Below the pieces are notes generated by a model. That model had not been told where the DNA came from. It ran no database searches and was given only the letters and a program-made list of their open reading frames with translations. A DNA stretch of 64,000 bases from positions 2,481,501-2,545,500 of the forward strand of contig NZ_AP023367.1 in assembly GCF_014218335.1 (NCBI RefSeq), in the 5' to 3' direction. The position numbers and the translations under genes were made by a program. Below, one piece after another: positions 1-8,043 of the stretch (position 1 is its first letter; every line of letters starts with the position of its first letter). This DNA is from Anaerocolumna cellulosilytica (lineage in GTDB: Bacteria; Bacillota; Clostridia; Lachnospirales; Lachnospiraceae).

Positions 1-1
1 A

Positions 2-157
2 ATGACACAGGAATTTGTTGCGGAAAGTATTGGTGTCAGCCGGCAAGCTGTATCGAAATGGGAAAACGGCACTTCTGACCCAAGCACTTCAAATCTTTTG
101 GCACTCGCAAATCTGTACAGTATCTCAGCAGAAGATTTGCTGAAAGAAGTCGAGTAA
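2..157 (+). CDS. XRE/Cro-type helix-turn-helix protein, 5' end outside window
   Basis: The open frame at the left edge encodes about 51 residues ending EDLLKEVE. It has the second half of an XRE-family helix-turn-helix: VAESIGVSRQAVSKWENG is the classic helix 2-turn-helix 3 of Cro/C1-type repressors, followed by the Leu-rich helix of the fold (NLLALANLYSISAEDLL). The Met at base 2 sits where helix 2 begins, so the real start is almost certainly upstream of the window. The protein ends right after the DNA-binding domain, as in many small stand-alone XRE regulators. Its targets are unknown. Nothing recognisable lies between it and the next gene. Confidence 0.8.
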   Translation: MTQEFVAESIGVSRQAVSKWENGTSDPSTSNLLALANLYSISAEDLLKEVE

Positions 158-281
158 CACGGCTTAAGTTAGTCGACATATAACAACATGTCAATTTCAG
201 TGCAAACAAATTTCTATCCTATTTTTAATTTAGTAAAAAAGATTAGTAGATAAATCGAAATTTGATGAGGTGATATTTAGA

Positions 282-1043
282 ATGGATAGATATAGAAATT
301 TATTAGATAACTTTGTCATGCAAAGTAAAAACATTTTAGGTGATAACCTTGTAGGCATATACCTTCATGGTTCCGCTGTGATGGGATGTTTTAACTATAA
401 GAAAAGTGATATTGATTTACTTATTGTTATTAAGAATGAGAATTCAAATGAAGATAAACGAGACTATATGAACATGGTTGTTGAACGAAATAGGGAAGCA
501 CCAAAAAAGGGGATAGAGCTTAGTATTGTTAAAGAAAGTGTTTGTAACCCATTTGAATATCCAACACCTTTTGAACTTCATTTTTCTATAGCACATTTAA
601 ATTGGTATCAAACAAATCCTGAGGATTATGTTGAAAAGATGAAAGGGACAGATAAGGATTTAGCAGCACATATTAAAATTATTTATCACAGAGGAAAAAC
701 GGTCTATGGAAAAGAAATTAAATCCGTTTTTTCAGAAGTAAGTAGAGAAGATTATATGGATAGTATTTGGATCGATATAGAGAATGCAAAAGATGAGATA
801 ATAAAAAATCCAATGTATATCATACTGAATTTATGCAGAGTATTAGCGTACAAAAAGGATAATTTGGTATTATCAAAGCAGGAAGGTGGCGTATGGGGAA
901 TAGAGAACATAGCAGATTCTAAATATAAAAAGCTGATTTCAAATGCATTGGTAGAGTATCAAACTGGGGAAGAAATGGTTTTGGATAAATCCTTGGCAAG
1001 CATATATGCTGAATATATGTTAGAGCAAATTAAAAGCGCGTAA
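282..1043 (+). CDS. aminoglycoside nucleotidyltransferase-like protein (AadA/ANT family, DUF4111 type)
   Basis: About 253 residues. The nucleotidyltransferase signature is near the N terminus: LHGSAVMGCF followed by KKSDIDLLIVI. The GS and the paired Asp residues are the nucleotide- and metal-binding elements of the pol-beta superfamily. The remainder resembles the helical C-terminal domain of streptomycin/spectinomycin adenylyltransferases (DUF4111). Such enzymes transfer AMP from ATP to an aminoglycoside hydroxyl, but the true substrate cannot be told from sequence. I chose the ATG at 282 because GAGGTGA at 267-273 is a well-placed ribosome site; the GTG at 270 lies inside that site. The gene is monocistronic in appearance. 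Confidence 0.78.
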   Translation: MDRYRNLLDNFVMQSKNILGDNLVGIYLHGSAVMGCFNYKKSDIDLLIVIKNENSNEDKRDYMNMVVERNREAPKKGIELSIVKESVCNPFEYPTPFELHFSIAHLNWYQTNPEDYVEKMKGTDKDLAAHIKIIYHRGKTVYGKEIKSVFSEVSREDYMDSIWIDIENAKDEIIKNPMYIILNLCRVLAYKKDNLVLSKQEGGVWGIENIADSKYKKLISNALVEYQTGEEMVLDKSLASIYAEYMLEQIKSA

Positions 1044-1169
1044 ATACCATTACCATTTGCTTAAGACAAGAATCGCAATGTGAAAAAACAGAAAACCAGA
1101 ATATAAGTCTGTGGAGTATAGCAGACAAATTCATTACTGAAAATTTCATATTATACAAGGAGAAAGAGG

Positions 1170-1796
1170 ATGACAGAGTTTACTATCGGTGAGGTTATGC
1201 CATTTGGAGGTTATCATTGGCGAATTCTTGATATACAAGGAAATGCGGCCTTGCTTATAACGGAATGTATAATCGAACAGCACCCCTATAATAATAGTCC
1301 TGGTGATGTAACATGGGCTGACTGCTCGTTAAGAAAATATCTTAACGGTGAGTTTTATAATAAATTCACTGTGGCCGAACAGTCAAGAATTATTCCTGTA
1401 TTGAACAAAAACCATGACAATCAGTGGTACGGTTCAAGAGGTGGTGAAGATACAAGAGATTACATATTTCTATTAAGCATTGAAGAAGTGGCATGTAAAT
1501 ACTTTGGTGACAGTAGTAAAAACCTTGAGAACCGCAGCCCCAAACAACGATACTGGTTTCAAAAGCAAGACAAAAACAACGATAAGCGAAGAGCGACATT
1601 CGATGGATATAGATGGTGGTGGTGGCTTCGGTCGTCGGGGCGTGACAATAGAAGAGCTGTCTATATCCATGGCGATGGCAATATAGGTATACAGGGAAAC
1701 GGTACCTTTCGCTATAGTAGTAATACTATTCATCCTTCAACCGGTGATAACAGCGGAGGAGTTCGTCCAGCTCTGTGGCTGAGCCTGGAATTATAG
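1170..1796 (+). CDS. DUF6273-type protein with C-type-lectin/SUMF-like C terminus
   Basis: 208 residues, no signal peptide, preceded by AGGAGAAAGAGG. The N-terminal third resembles the DUF6273 core (GEVMPFGGYHWRILDI). The C-terminal region has the pattern WWWWLRSSG, then alternating Gly-rich hairpins, then GGVRPALWLSL. This arrangement is typical of C-type-lectin-fold or formylglycine-generating-enzyme-like folds, a scaffold also used by variable proteins of diversity-generating retroelements. No reverse transcriptase was noticed in the window. Function is unknown; ligand binding is a reasonable guess. The run of four Trp codons is unusual but occurs in the family as WWLRS. Confidence 0.7.
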   Translation: MTEFTIGEVMPFGGYHWRILDIQGNAALLITECIIEQHPYNNSPGDVTWADCSLRKYLNGEFYNKFTVAEQSRIIPVLNKNHDNQWYGSRGGEDTRDYIFLLSIEEVACKYFGDSSKNLENRSPKQRYWFQKQDKNNDKRRATFDGYRWWWWLRSSGRDNRRAVYIHGDGNIGIQGNGTFRYSSNTIHPSTGDNSGGVRPALWLSLEL

Positions 1797-1872
1797 ACCT
1801 TTGGGGCACTTTTTAACTGGTTGGATTATTATTACAACATAAATGGTATCAACGTAAAGGAGAAAATTAATA

Positions 1873-2349
1873 ATGAGTAAGTACGAGAACGCAATGAAAC
1901 TGATGGAGGAGCGATGTGGAAATGGCAAGGAAGAAGTGATTGCCCTTGCCACAATTTCGCTATCTACAAGTGCTGCCGGAAATCCCCGCCCCACTGTCCG
2001 TATGGTATGCGCCTATTATGAAGACGGTGCATTTTATGTTTCTACGGATGCCAAGAAAAATAAAATGCTGCAAATTGAGAAGAATACCGAGGTTTCTGTT
2101 GGTGGGTTAGGCTGGTATTCGTTCCAAGGTACGGCCGAAAATCTCGGTTGGGTCAAGGATGAGAAGAATGCGGAAATTAGAGCCAGGTTCAAAGATGTCT
2201 TTGATTGGTTCGATGAAGTTGGCGACGAAGACAATCCGACCTCAATCGTGCTGCGGATTAACCTTACAGAAGGCACTATTATTGACAATGAAAGAAAATA
2301 CGGTGAGCAGCAGTATGAAGTTGATTTTATCAATCATACAGCAAAATAA
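1873..2349 (+). CDS. pyridoxamine 5'-phosphate oxidase-family flavin-binding protein
   Basis: 158 residues of the FMN-binding split-barrel fold. Visible hallmarks are an N-terminal helix (ENAMKLMEERCG), the strand pair IALATISLSTSAAGNPRPTV that lines the flavin site, YVSTDAKKNKMLQIEKN, where Lys residues normally contact the FMN phosphate, and VSVGGLGWYSFQGTAENL. Proteins of this size are usually general flavin or F420-like oxidoreductase-fold proteins and not true PdxH enzymes. The gene follows the DUF6273 gene by 76 bp and has its own ribosome site (AAAGGAGA). The in vivo substrate cannot be predicted. Confidence 0.75.
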   Translation: MSKYENAMKLMEERCGNGKEEVIALATISLSTSAAGNPRPTVRMVCAYYEDGAFYVSTDAKKNKMLQIEKNTEVSVGGLGWYSFQGTAENLGWVKDEKNAEIRARFKDVFDWFDEVGDEDNPTSIVLRINLTEGTIIDNERKYGEQQYEVDFINHTAK

Positions 2350-2413
2350 ATAAATCTGTGAAGTATGAGAGAAGTAATTGATAATCAAATAAATTATGAG
2401 AGAAGATTATAGA

Positions 2414-3316
2414 ATGGAATTTCTTGCACAGATTGAATTAAACTACGGGAATGATTTTAAAAATCTAAATATGATAAGGGACTGGATAGGACAAGTCTAT
2501 GAAGTCACAAAGGATAATAAAAGATTTATAATAAAAAAATTTCGTAAAGAACACACGAAGCAGGCATTACAATCTGTAGAGGTTATGACATATTTAAAGG
2601 AGATTAACTTTCACGTTCCAAGCATTATTACGACATTAAAGAAGAAGAAACATTTTGTATATAATAACCAGGTTGTAGTTTTATATGAATACATAGTTGG
2701 AGAATGTGTAGATAAAATAGGCAATCTTTTTGCCGTTGGGAAACAATCTGGTTTCATGAGGAAATCAATGGAATCCTATAGTGGAGATGTTACGAATCAT
2801 GGTTATGAGTTCTTCATAAAGCGATATCTTGATATTATGAAGACGAAAGAATATCGAGGTATTACTAAATTTGTTGAATTAGGTGATTACCTATGGGAGA
2901 ATGTGAAAAACTTACCTCTTGGGTTTATTCATGGGGATTTGCATGTTGGAAATATGTTTTGGCAAAAGAAGAATGAAATAGTATTTTTTGATTTTGATGC
3001 ATGTGCGATTGCCAGCCCTGTATATGACGTCGCAACAGCCTGTGATGCCACAGATTATTTTGACTTATCAGCCGATAATTTTAAAAATGGATTAAAGCAA
3101 ACACAAAAAAACGTAATGGAGTTTATGAAGGGTTATGAAAATTATTTTAATTTAAGTGAGGAAGAAGAAAAAGCTATTTTTTATTTTATAGCTATACGAC
3201 ACTTTGACATTCAGTCGACCATTATTGAAAGTCAGGGATTGGCTTGTGTGAATGAGCAGTTTCTTGATAATCAATATCTTTGGCTGGAAAAATGGTTATT
3301 TGGTACATCGTTTTAG
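2414..3316 (+). CDS. aminoglycoside phosphotransferase/CotS-like kinase-fold protein
   Basis: About 300 residues of the APH/choline-kinase fold. The catalytic-loop Brenner motif is FIHGDLHVGNMFW, with catalytic Asp and metal-binding Asn. The metal-binding DFD motif follows as EIVFFDFDACA. The N-terminal lobe carries the conserved Lys in FIIKKFRK. The order and length resemble spore-coat-associated kinases (CotS) as well as antibiotic kinases, so substrate is open. The first ATG is at 2396, but GAGAGAAG at 2398-2405 sits 8 bases before the ATG at 2414, which I prefer. It is one of three kinase-fold genes in the first 15 kb. Confidence 0.7.
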   Translation: MEFLAQIELNYGNDFKNLNMIRDWIGQVYEVTKDNKRFIIKKFRKEHTKQALQSVEVMTYLKEINFHVPSIITTLKKKKHFVYNNQVVVLYEYIVGECVDKIGNLFAVGKQSGFMRKSMESYSGDVTNHGYEFFIKRYLDIMKTKEYRGITKFVELGDYLWENVKNLPLGFIHGDLHVGNMFWQKKNEIVFFDFDACAIASPVYDVATACDATDYFDLSADNFKNGLKQTQKNVMEFMKGYENYFNLSEEEEKAIFYFIAIRHFDIQSTIIESQGLACVNEQFLDNQYLWLEKWLFGTSF

Positions 3317-3397
3317 AATTTCTCTGTTTAATATGCTACAAGTTCCAAGTTGTTGGTATGGATAAATCAGAAATCAAAATTTAGAGAGGGAGTTCAT

Positions 3398-3829
3398 ATG
3401 GGGAATCCACAAATTGGTATAGAAATAATAGACAAATCTTTAACAGATAATCATTATTGGAGAAAACTTGTCACTATGTTCGCTTTGGTTGGTATGAGAT
3501 TTGAAATCCATTGCTGGAATGAAGAAACAGAGGAAATTAAAGCTGCATCTATCTATGGAGAAGTAAAAACGAGTGATTGGGAGTTTGGAACAATCATTGA
3601 AGGAATGCTTGATGAAAAATTCATTGAAATGATATATCATACAATAAAGCCACAGGATACAGAAATACACAATAAAATGACCCCTTTCTTTTCAATATTT
3701 TTTGAAAATGGATTTTCTTCGGAGCATTATGGGACAGAATTTCACATTTTATCTGCACCCACCGAGGATTTGAATTTTACAGCGTTGTTAGAAGAAATCC
3801 GGGAGTATGCAATTATCAATAAATATTAA
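3398..3829 (+). CDS. conserved hypothetical protein
   Basis: 143 residues; I do not recognise a family. The sequence is mixed alpha/beta and soluble, with no signal peptide or membrane segment. It starts MGNPQIGIEI and contains two aromatic acidic stretches (TSDWEFGTIIEGMLDEKF and HYGTEFHILSAPTEDLNF). The ATG at 3398 is chosen because AGAGAGGGAG lies just upstream; the longer frame from 3350 would place that site inside the gene. It lies between two kinase-fold genes on the same strand, with about 80-110 bp gaps, so each may be transcribed separately. Confidence 0.55.
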   Translation: MGNPQIGIEIIDKSLTDNHYWRKLVTMFALVGMRFEIHCWNEETEEIKAASIYGEVKTSDWEFGTIIEGMLDEKFIEMIYHTIKPQDTEIHNKMTPFFSIFFENGFSSEHYGTEFHILSAPTEDLNFTALLEEIREYAIINKY

Positions 3830-3941
3830 TATGAAAGTGCGGACAAATACAATATACAGACGGATGATGGAATGATTTTGGAATGAAACAACTACCACAC
3901 ATAAGCATAATCCTACTAAAAACAGATAAGGTGTTAAACAA

Positions 3942-4835
3942 ATGAAAATTCTTAATAGTACGCTTGAAAACTTATTTTGTATAGGTACTGAAGACATAAC
4001 CATTAGCCGATGTAGCAATGGGGATGTTAATTCCTCTTATATAGCAAGTTATAGAGACAAAAAATATTTTGTTAAAATCCAAGATAAAATGAATCTTCCG
4101 GATTTGTATGAAAATCAAATAGAACGAGAAGTAATAGGTGCTGCTTTATGTGAAAACCAGGAGATACCTTGTCCGAAAATTCTTTATTATAATTTGGATG
4201 AAAAATTCATTATAACAGAATATATGGATTATGAATTGCTAGGGAACTTATGGAACTTGTTCAATAGTGAGGAAAAGAAATATGTAAAAAATCAAACCTT
4301 GAGAATAATTGAAAAGATGAATCGCATGGAATCAGATTACTTTGGAGGGATATATAAAAGTGGGAAAATAAAACGGTTTAGTCAGTGGACTGATTCATAC
4401 AAAAACATTGTAGAAATAGCCTTAGGTGACTGCTTGCGTTATGGAAGTATAGCAATAAATGAATGTAACATTATAACAGATAAAGTAAATGAAAATTGTA
4501 GAAAATTAAATCAAACTGCGCAGCCTAAAGCTGTGTTTTCACACCTAGATTTGCATTGGAATAATATTTTTATTGATAAAAATACGAAACAAATTAAGGG
4601 AGTTTTTGACTTTGGAAGCGCTTTATATACCCCTGATTATATGGGGTATTTCCGTCTAGATGGAGGATTTCTTTATGGTACTGATTCTTTTTATCACAAA
4701 GAAACCATTTGTCCTGTAGAAATTAATGAAAATGAATATCAATGTGCAGAATTACTAAACACGTTAGATTATTTTACTTTTCTTTCCTATAAGAATCTGA
4801 ATTACGAAAGGGAAAAGCAAATTTTATTAAAATAA
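3942..4835 (+). CDS. aminoglycoside phosphotransferase-family protein
   Basis: 297 residues with the kinase-like APH fold. Visible motifs are YFVKIQDK (ATP-anchoring Lys), the hinge FIITEYMDY, the catalytic loop VFSHLDLHWNNIFID (Asp and Asn in the usual places; the normal HGD is HLD here) and the metal-binding motif GVFDFGSA. The full-length arrangement and intact motifs suggest an active small-molecule kinase. Whether it phosphorylates an antibiotic or a metabolite cannot be decided. It differs clearly from the kinase at 2414, so the two are not recent duplicates. Confidence 0.72.
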   Translation: MKILNSTLENLFCIGTEDITISRCSNGDVNSSYIASYRDKKYFVKIQDKMNLPDLYENQIEREVIGAALCENQEIPCPKILYYNLDEKFIITEYMDYELLGNLWNLFNSEEKKYVKNQTLRIIEKMNRMESDYFGGIYKSGKIKRFSQWTDSYKNIVEIALGDCLRYGSIAINECNIITDKVNENCRKLNQTAQPKAVFSHLDLHWNNIFIDKNTKQIKGVFDFGSALYTPDYMGYFRLDGGFLYGTDSFYHKETICPVEINENEYQCAELLNTLDYFTFLSYKNLNYEREKQILLK

Positions 4836-4952
4836 CTTAATTATATTTTATAGTGGGGTATAAGTGATGCTTTAAATCAAACCAAATCAACTTACCATTA
4901 TATTTAAAACAATTAATATGATATACTATATTACTATCAGTGGAGGTAATGA

Positions 4953-5552
4953 ATGGCTATTGAAATACGAAAGTTGACACCAGATCTTGCAGAAGAATAT
5001 GTAAACTTTTTTGATATTACGCCACACGATGATAACGTGGATGAACATAAATGTTACTGTGTGTGTTGGAGTAACGATGATTATAAGTGCAAAGACTTTT
5101 CAACAGCAGAGAAAAGAAGAGAGTTAGCCTTTCAATATGTGAAAGAAAATAATATTCAAGGTTATCTTGCCTATAATGACGGCGTGGTGGTCGGATGGTG
5201 TAACGCCAATACGAAATCTGATTGCGTGAAATGTGCTAGCTGGCAAAGATTTATGTCCTATGTGCCCTTAGAGGAATCTAACACAGATATAAAGGTGAAA
5301 TCCGTATTCTGCTTTATGATTGCACCGACAATGAAAAGACAAGGGATTGCCACGCTGCTGTTGGAGCGTGTATGTAAGGATGCAGTTCAAGATGGATTCG
5401 ACTTTGTGGAGGCATACCCGTATAAAGAATCTAGTTATCAATCATCAGATTTCGGCGGATATTTTGAGTTGTATAAAAAATTAGGATTCCAAGTGTCTTT
5501 AGAAACGGAACAAGGACTTGTTTTGAGAAAACAGTTAATGTACACTGTTTAA
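4953..5552 (+). CDS. GNAT-family N-acetyltransferase
   Basis: 199 residues. The acetyl-CoA-binding motif A is clear: VFCFMIAPTMKRQGIATLLLERV, with the RQGIAT pyrophosphate loop. The end of the fold has YFELYKKLGFQVSLE, the usual motif B of GNAT enzymes. A Cys-rich N-terminal segment (HKCYCVCWS, DCVKCASW) is characteristic of one small Firmicutes GNAT group and may bind metal or substrate. The ribosome site GGAGG at 4941-4945 fits the ATG. The acceptor substrate is unknown. Confidence 0.8.
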   Translation: MAIEIRKLTPDLAEEYVNFFDITPHDDNVDEHKCYCVCWSNDDYKCKDFSTAEKRRELAFQYVKENNIQGYLAYNDGVVVGWCNANTKSDCVKCASWQRFMSYVPLEESNTDIKVKSVFCFMIAPTMKRQGIATLLLERVCKDAVQDGFDFVEAYPYKESSYQSSDFGGYFELYKKLGFQVSLETEQGLVLRKQLMYTV

Positions 5553-5637
5553 AATAAGGAATCGAGAATTTTTGATGGCTTCCTATAAATAATTAGCCCG
5601 TTACATGACAGAATTTATATACTAGGAGGATATTATA

Positions 5638-6156
5638 ATGAAATACGATGCATTAATTATTGTTGATATGCAGACCGCTTTGGTGGAAGCAGGGCCTTAC
5701 AATAGGGAAGTTGTGATAGAAAATATAAAAGCAGTATTAAATTCTTGTAGAAATAGTCTAATCCCTGTTATTTATATCCAGCACGATGGCGGTCAAGGTG
5801 ATGAACTGGAGCATGGAAGCATCGGATGGACTATATACAGTGACATTAGTCCAATGGCAGATGAAAAAATATTTGACAAGCAGTATAATAGCGCATTTAG
5901 AAAAACAGGGCTGCATTCCTATCTTCAGGAGATAGGTGCAAAAAATATCATATTATGCGGTATGCAGACGGAGTACTGTTTGGATGCCACCTGTAAAGTG
6001 GCTTTTGAATATGGATACAATGTAACCATACCACGTTCAACCACAACTACATTTGATAATAATTTTGCTAGTGGTAAGGATTTAACAGAATATTATGAAA
6101 ATCAAATATGGAAGAACCGCTATGCGCAAATTATTAGTATAGAACAGGTCGTGTAA
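5638..6156 (+). CDS. isochorismatase-family cysteine hydrolase
   Basis: 172 residues. The catalytic triad of the family is present: Asp in LIIVDMQTAL (residue about 9), Lys in IFDKQYNSAF (about 83) and Cys in GMQTEYCLDAT (about 119). Enzymes of this fold hydrolyse amides or ethers such as nicotinamide, isochorismate or ureido compounds. The length and the TEYC signature fit the generic cysteine hydrolase group. An AGGAGG site precedes the ATG. It looks monocistronic and no neighbour suggests a pathway. Confidence 0.82.
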   Translation: MKYDALIIVDMQTALVEAGPYNREVVIENIKAVLNSCRNSLIPVIYIQHDGGQGDELEHGSIGWTIYSDISPMADEKIFDKQYNSAFRKTGLHSYLQEIGAKNIILCGMQTEYCLDATCKVAFEYGYNVTIPRSTTTTFDNNFASGKDLTEYYENQIWKNRYAQIISIEQVV

Positions 6157-6193
6157 TTGATTGAGGATCTTTCGGTTTTGGCAAATGTATTAG

Positions 6194-6298
6194 CGAGATA
6201 TTGTTCCGCGGACATTGTATAAGAAGTTTGGTTTTGTTGAAGGCGAACGGATGGAAGGATATGGTTATCCAAATCAAAGATTTATACTATATCCTTAG
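6194..6298 (+). pseudogene. GNAT acetyltransferase C-terminal relic
   Basis: Direct translation from 6194 gives the end of an acetyltransferase: RTLYKKFGFVEGERMEGYG followed by YPNQRFILYP and a stop at 6296. The LYKKFGF motif is the standard C-terminal motif of GNAT enzymes. A stop codon lies immediately upstream in this frame and no N-terminal domain can be found, so only the last 34 codons survive. Confidence 0.72.
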
Positions 6299-6423
6299 TT
6301 CTTTTTATTAGTTTGACTGAAAGGATAATAATTAGTGGTTTAACGAGGTGACTCAATTTTTATGTAAATTAGTTTATATGATTTAAGAGACTGAATAAAA
6401 ATTGGATTATGGGAGGAATAATT

Positions 6424-7083
6424 ATGACGTATATTGAGAAGACGGAAGAATTTTTAAGGAAAACATTTGAGGATAGTAATTATTTTGTACTAAATCAGTC
6501 TGAAAAGAACTATCGTTTGGAACACTCCTATCGCGTAGCTAACATTGTGAAAAAAATAGCACAGAAGGAAGGTCTGGACGAGGAAGGTCTAGTAATCGCT
6601 GGTTTGCTTCATGATATTTCATATTGCGACAAATTTGATAATGAAGAGGACTGGAAAAATCACGGCAGAAAATCTGCTCGTATTGCAAGGCGATTTCTGG
6701 AAGAAATAGGAATGGACTCAAATCGTATACAAGAAATTTGCTATGGCATTGCGATACACGTTGATGACGAAGCAGATTTTGAAGGAAAGAAAACGCCGTT
6801 TTCAATTAGTGTAGGGGACGCAGATAATATTGATCGTTTTGATGTTTACCGCATTTATGAAACATTACAGGTCGACAAATTCAGCGAGATGGGTTTACTG
6901 GAAAAGAGGGAGTATGTCACTAATAAAGTGGGTCGGCTTGGCAAACTCATGGAGGTAAATTTTGGTACTTCAACAGCAAAAGATTTGTGGTGTTCTAATC
7001 TTATGTATCAAAAAGAATTTTTTGAAAAGTTACTGTCTCAGTTAGAACACAGTGGTACAATCCTATATGAATTAGTTATTTAG
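6424..7083 (+). CDS. HD-domain phosphohydrolase
   Basis: About 219 residues. The HD metal-binding motifs are in order: H in LEHSYRVANIV, the HD doublet in VIAGLLHDISYCD, a later H in GIAIHVDDE, and the distal Asp in SVGDADNIDRFD. This is the layout of small metal-dependent phosphohydrolases acting on nucleotides or phosphate esters. GGGAGG directly before the ATG at 6424 decides the start; the ATG at 6409 lies before that site. Probably a cytosolic single-domain enzyme. Substrate unknown. Confidence 0.78.
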   Translation: MTYIEKTEEFLRKTFEDSNYFVLNQSEKNYRLEHSYRVANIVKKIAQKEGLDEEGLVIAGLLHDISYCDKFDNEEDWKNHGRKSARIARRFLEEIGMDSNRIQEICYGIAIHVDDEADFEGKKTPFSISVGDADNIDRFDVYRIYETLQVDKFSEMGLLEKREYVTNKVGRLGKLMEVNFGTSTAKDLWCSNLMYQKEFFEKLLSQLEHSGTILYELVI

Positions 7084-7111
7084 CACAAATAGTAAGGAGA
7101 AAACAAACAAA

Positions 7112-7813
7112 ATGGAAAATAGGCTGCAAATAATTGCAGAATCTTATAATAGAAGTATTGAATTTGGGAGGCAGGGAATTAACTTATACGAGAAGCTTCC
7201 AGATTATATAATAAATGATCCTGACTTTCCCGCATATCAAAAATTAAACTTAAGCGGCGAGCTGTCAGGTAGTGAAATAAAAGAAATTTACAACTATCTA
7301 TTGCCTAACAAAAATATGAAATTTATTGACCTTGGATGTTGTCTGAATCTAAGGTTTAAAGGATATGATAAATGGCCCTCAACATATTACGGGATTGATA
7401 TAAGTAGTAAAACGATTGAGCTTCTTACTGAGTTTGCTACTGCCAATAATCTACAGATTGGCTCACTTCATTGTGGAAGTATACATAAAATGCCATTTAA
7501 AGATAATATGTTTGATATAGGAGCATGTATCGGCGTGCTTGAATACTTTGAAAAAGATTACGTTGCCAAAGCAATTGTTGAAGCACACCGAGTTATAAAG
7601 CCATACGGAAAATTCGTTCTAGATATACCCAACCTTGGAACCCCTGTATGTAGAATTATGATGTTAATTGAGGAGCATATGGGCAGGACTGACAAATTTA
7701 ATATGTCACCTCAAGAGTTTGAAGAGTTGATTCAAGGCTACTTTGAAATAGAAAAAGCAATAGAAGTTGATTCTGGAGGTATGATTGAATATTATCTAAG
7801 GTGTAAAAAATAA
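7112..7813 (+). CDS. class I SAM-dependent methyltransferase
   Basis: 233 residues. The Rossmann-type SAM site is visible as MKFIDLGCCLNLRF (motif I, with GCC in place of the usual GxG), YYGIDISSKTIELL (motif II acidic residue) and MPFKDNMFDIGACIGVLEYF (motifs III/IV). The later RVIKPYGKFVLDIPN is the typical strand of UbiE/COQ5-type enzymes. The weak glycine motif could indicate an altered cofactor site. It starts 28 bp after the HD gene and may be co-transcribed with it. Confidence 0.75.
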   Translation: MENRLQIIAESYNRSIEFGRQGINLYEKLPDYIINDPDFPAYQKLNLSGELSGSEIKEIYNYLLPNKNMKFIDLGCCLNLRFKGYDKWPSTYYGIDISSKTIELLTEFATANNLQIGSLHCGSIHKMPFKDNMFDIGACIGVLEYFEKDYVAKAIVEAHRVIKPYGKFVLDIPNLGTPVCRIMMLIEEHMGRTDKFNMSPQEFEELIQGYFEIEKAIEVDSGGMIEYYLRCKK

Positions 7814-8043
7814 TATTGAGTTAATACTTTTTACTGTATGGTATTCTCTAATTAGCCATCAGCGGAGGATGACGAATAGACTTTCAGGAAGGAAAAACGT
7901 CAGCTCAAGCAGTTTGGTATTTATAAGAAGGAACAACACAGCCGTCAAGACGAAAGCCAGGTTCTTTCAAATAGAAAAACCGCTTGATGTCTTGAATTAT
8001 GCGGATATATAGGCCGATGAAAGGAGGAGACACTAGAATTAAT

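Noticed and set aside
7861-8030. Possible relic (ORF-like RKEKRQLKQFGIYKKEQ) upstream of the Y-family polymerase
   Set aside because: Too short and without family resemblance; it may be chance reading in intergenic DNA.
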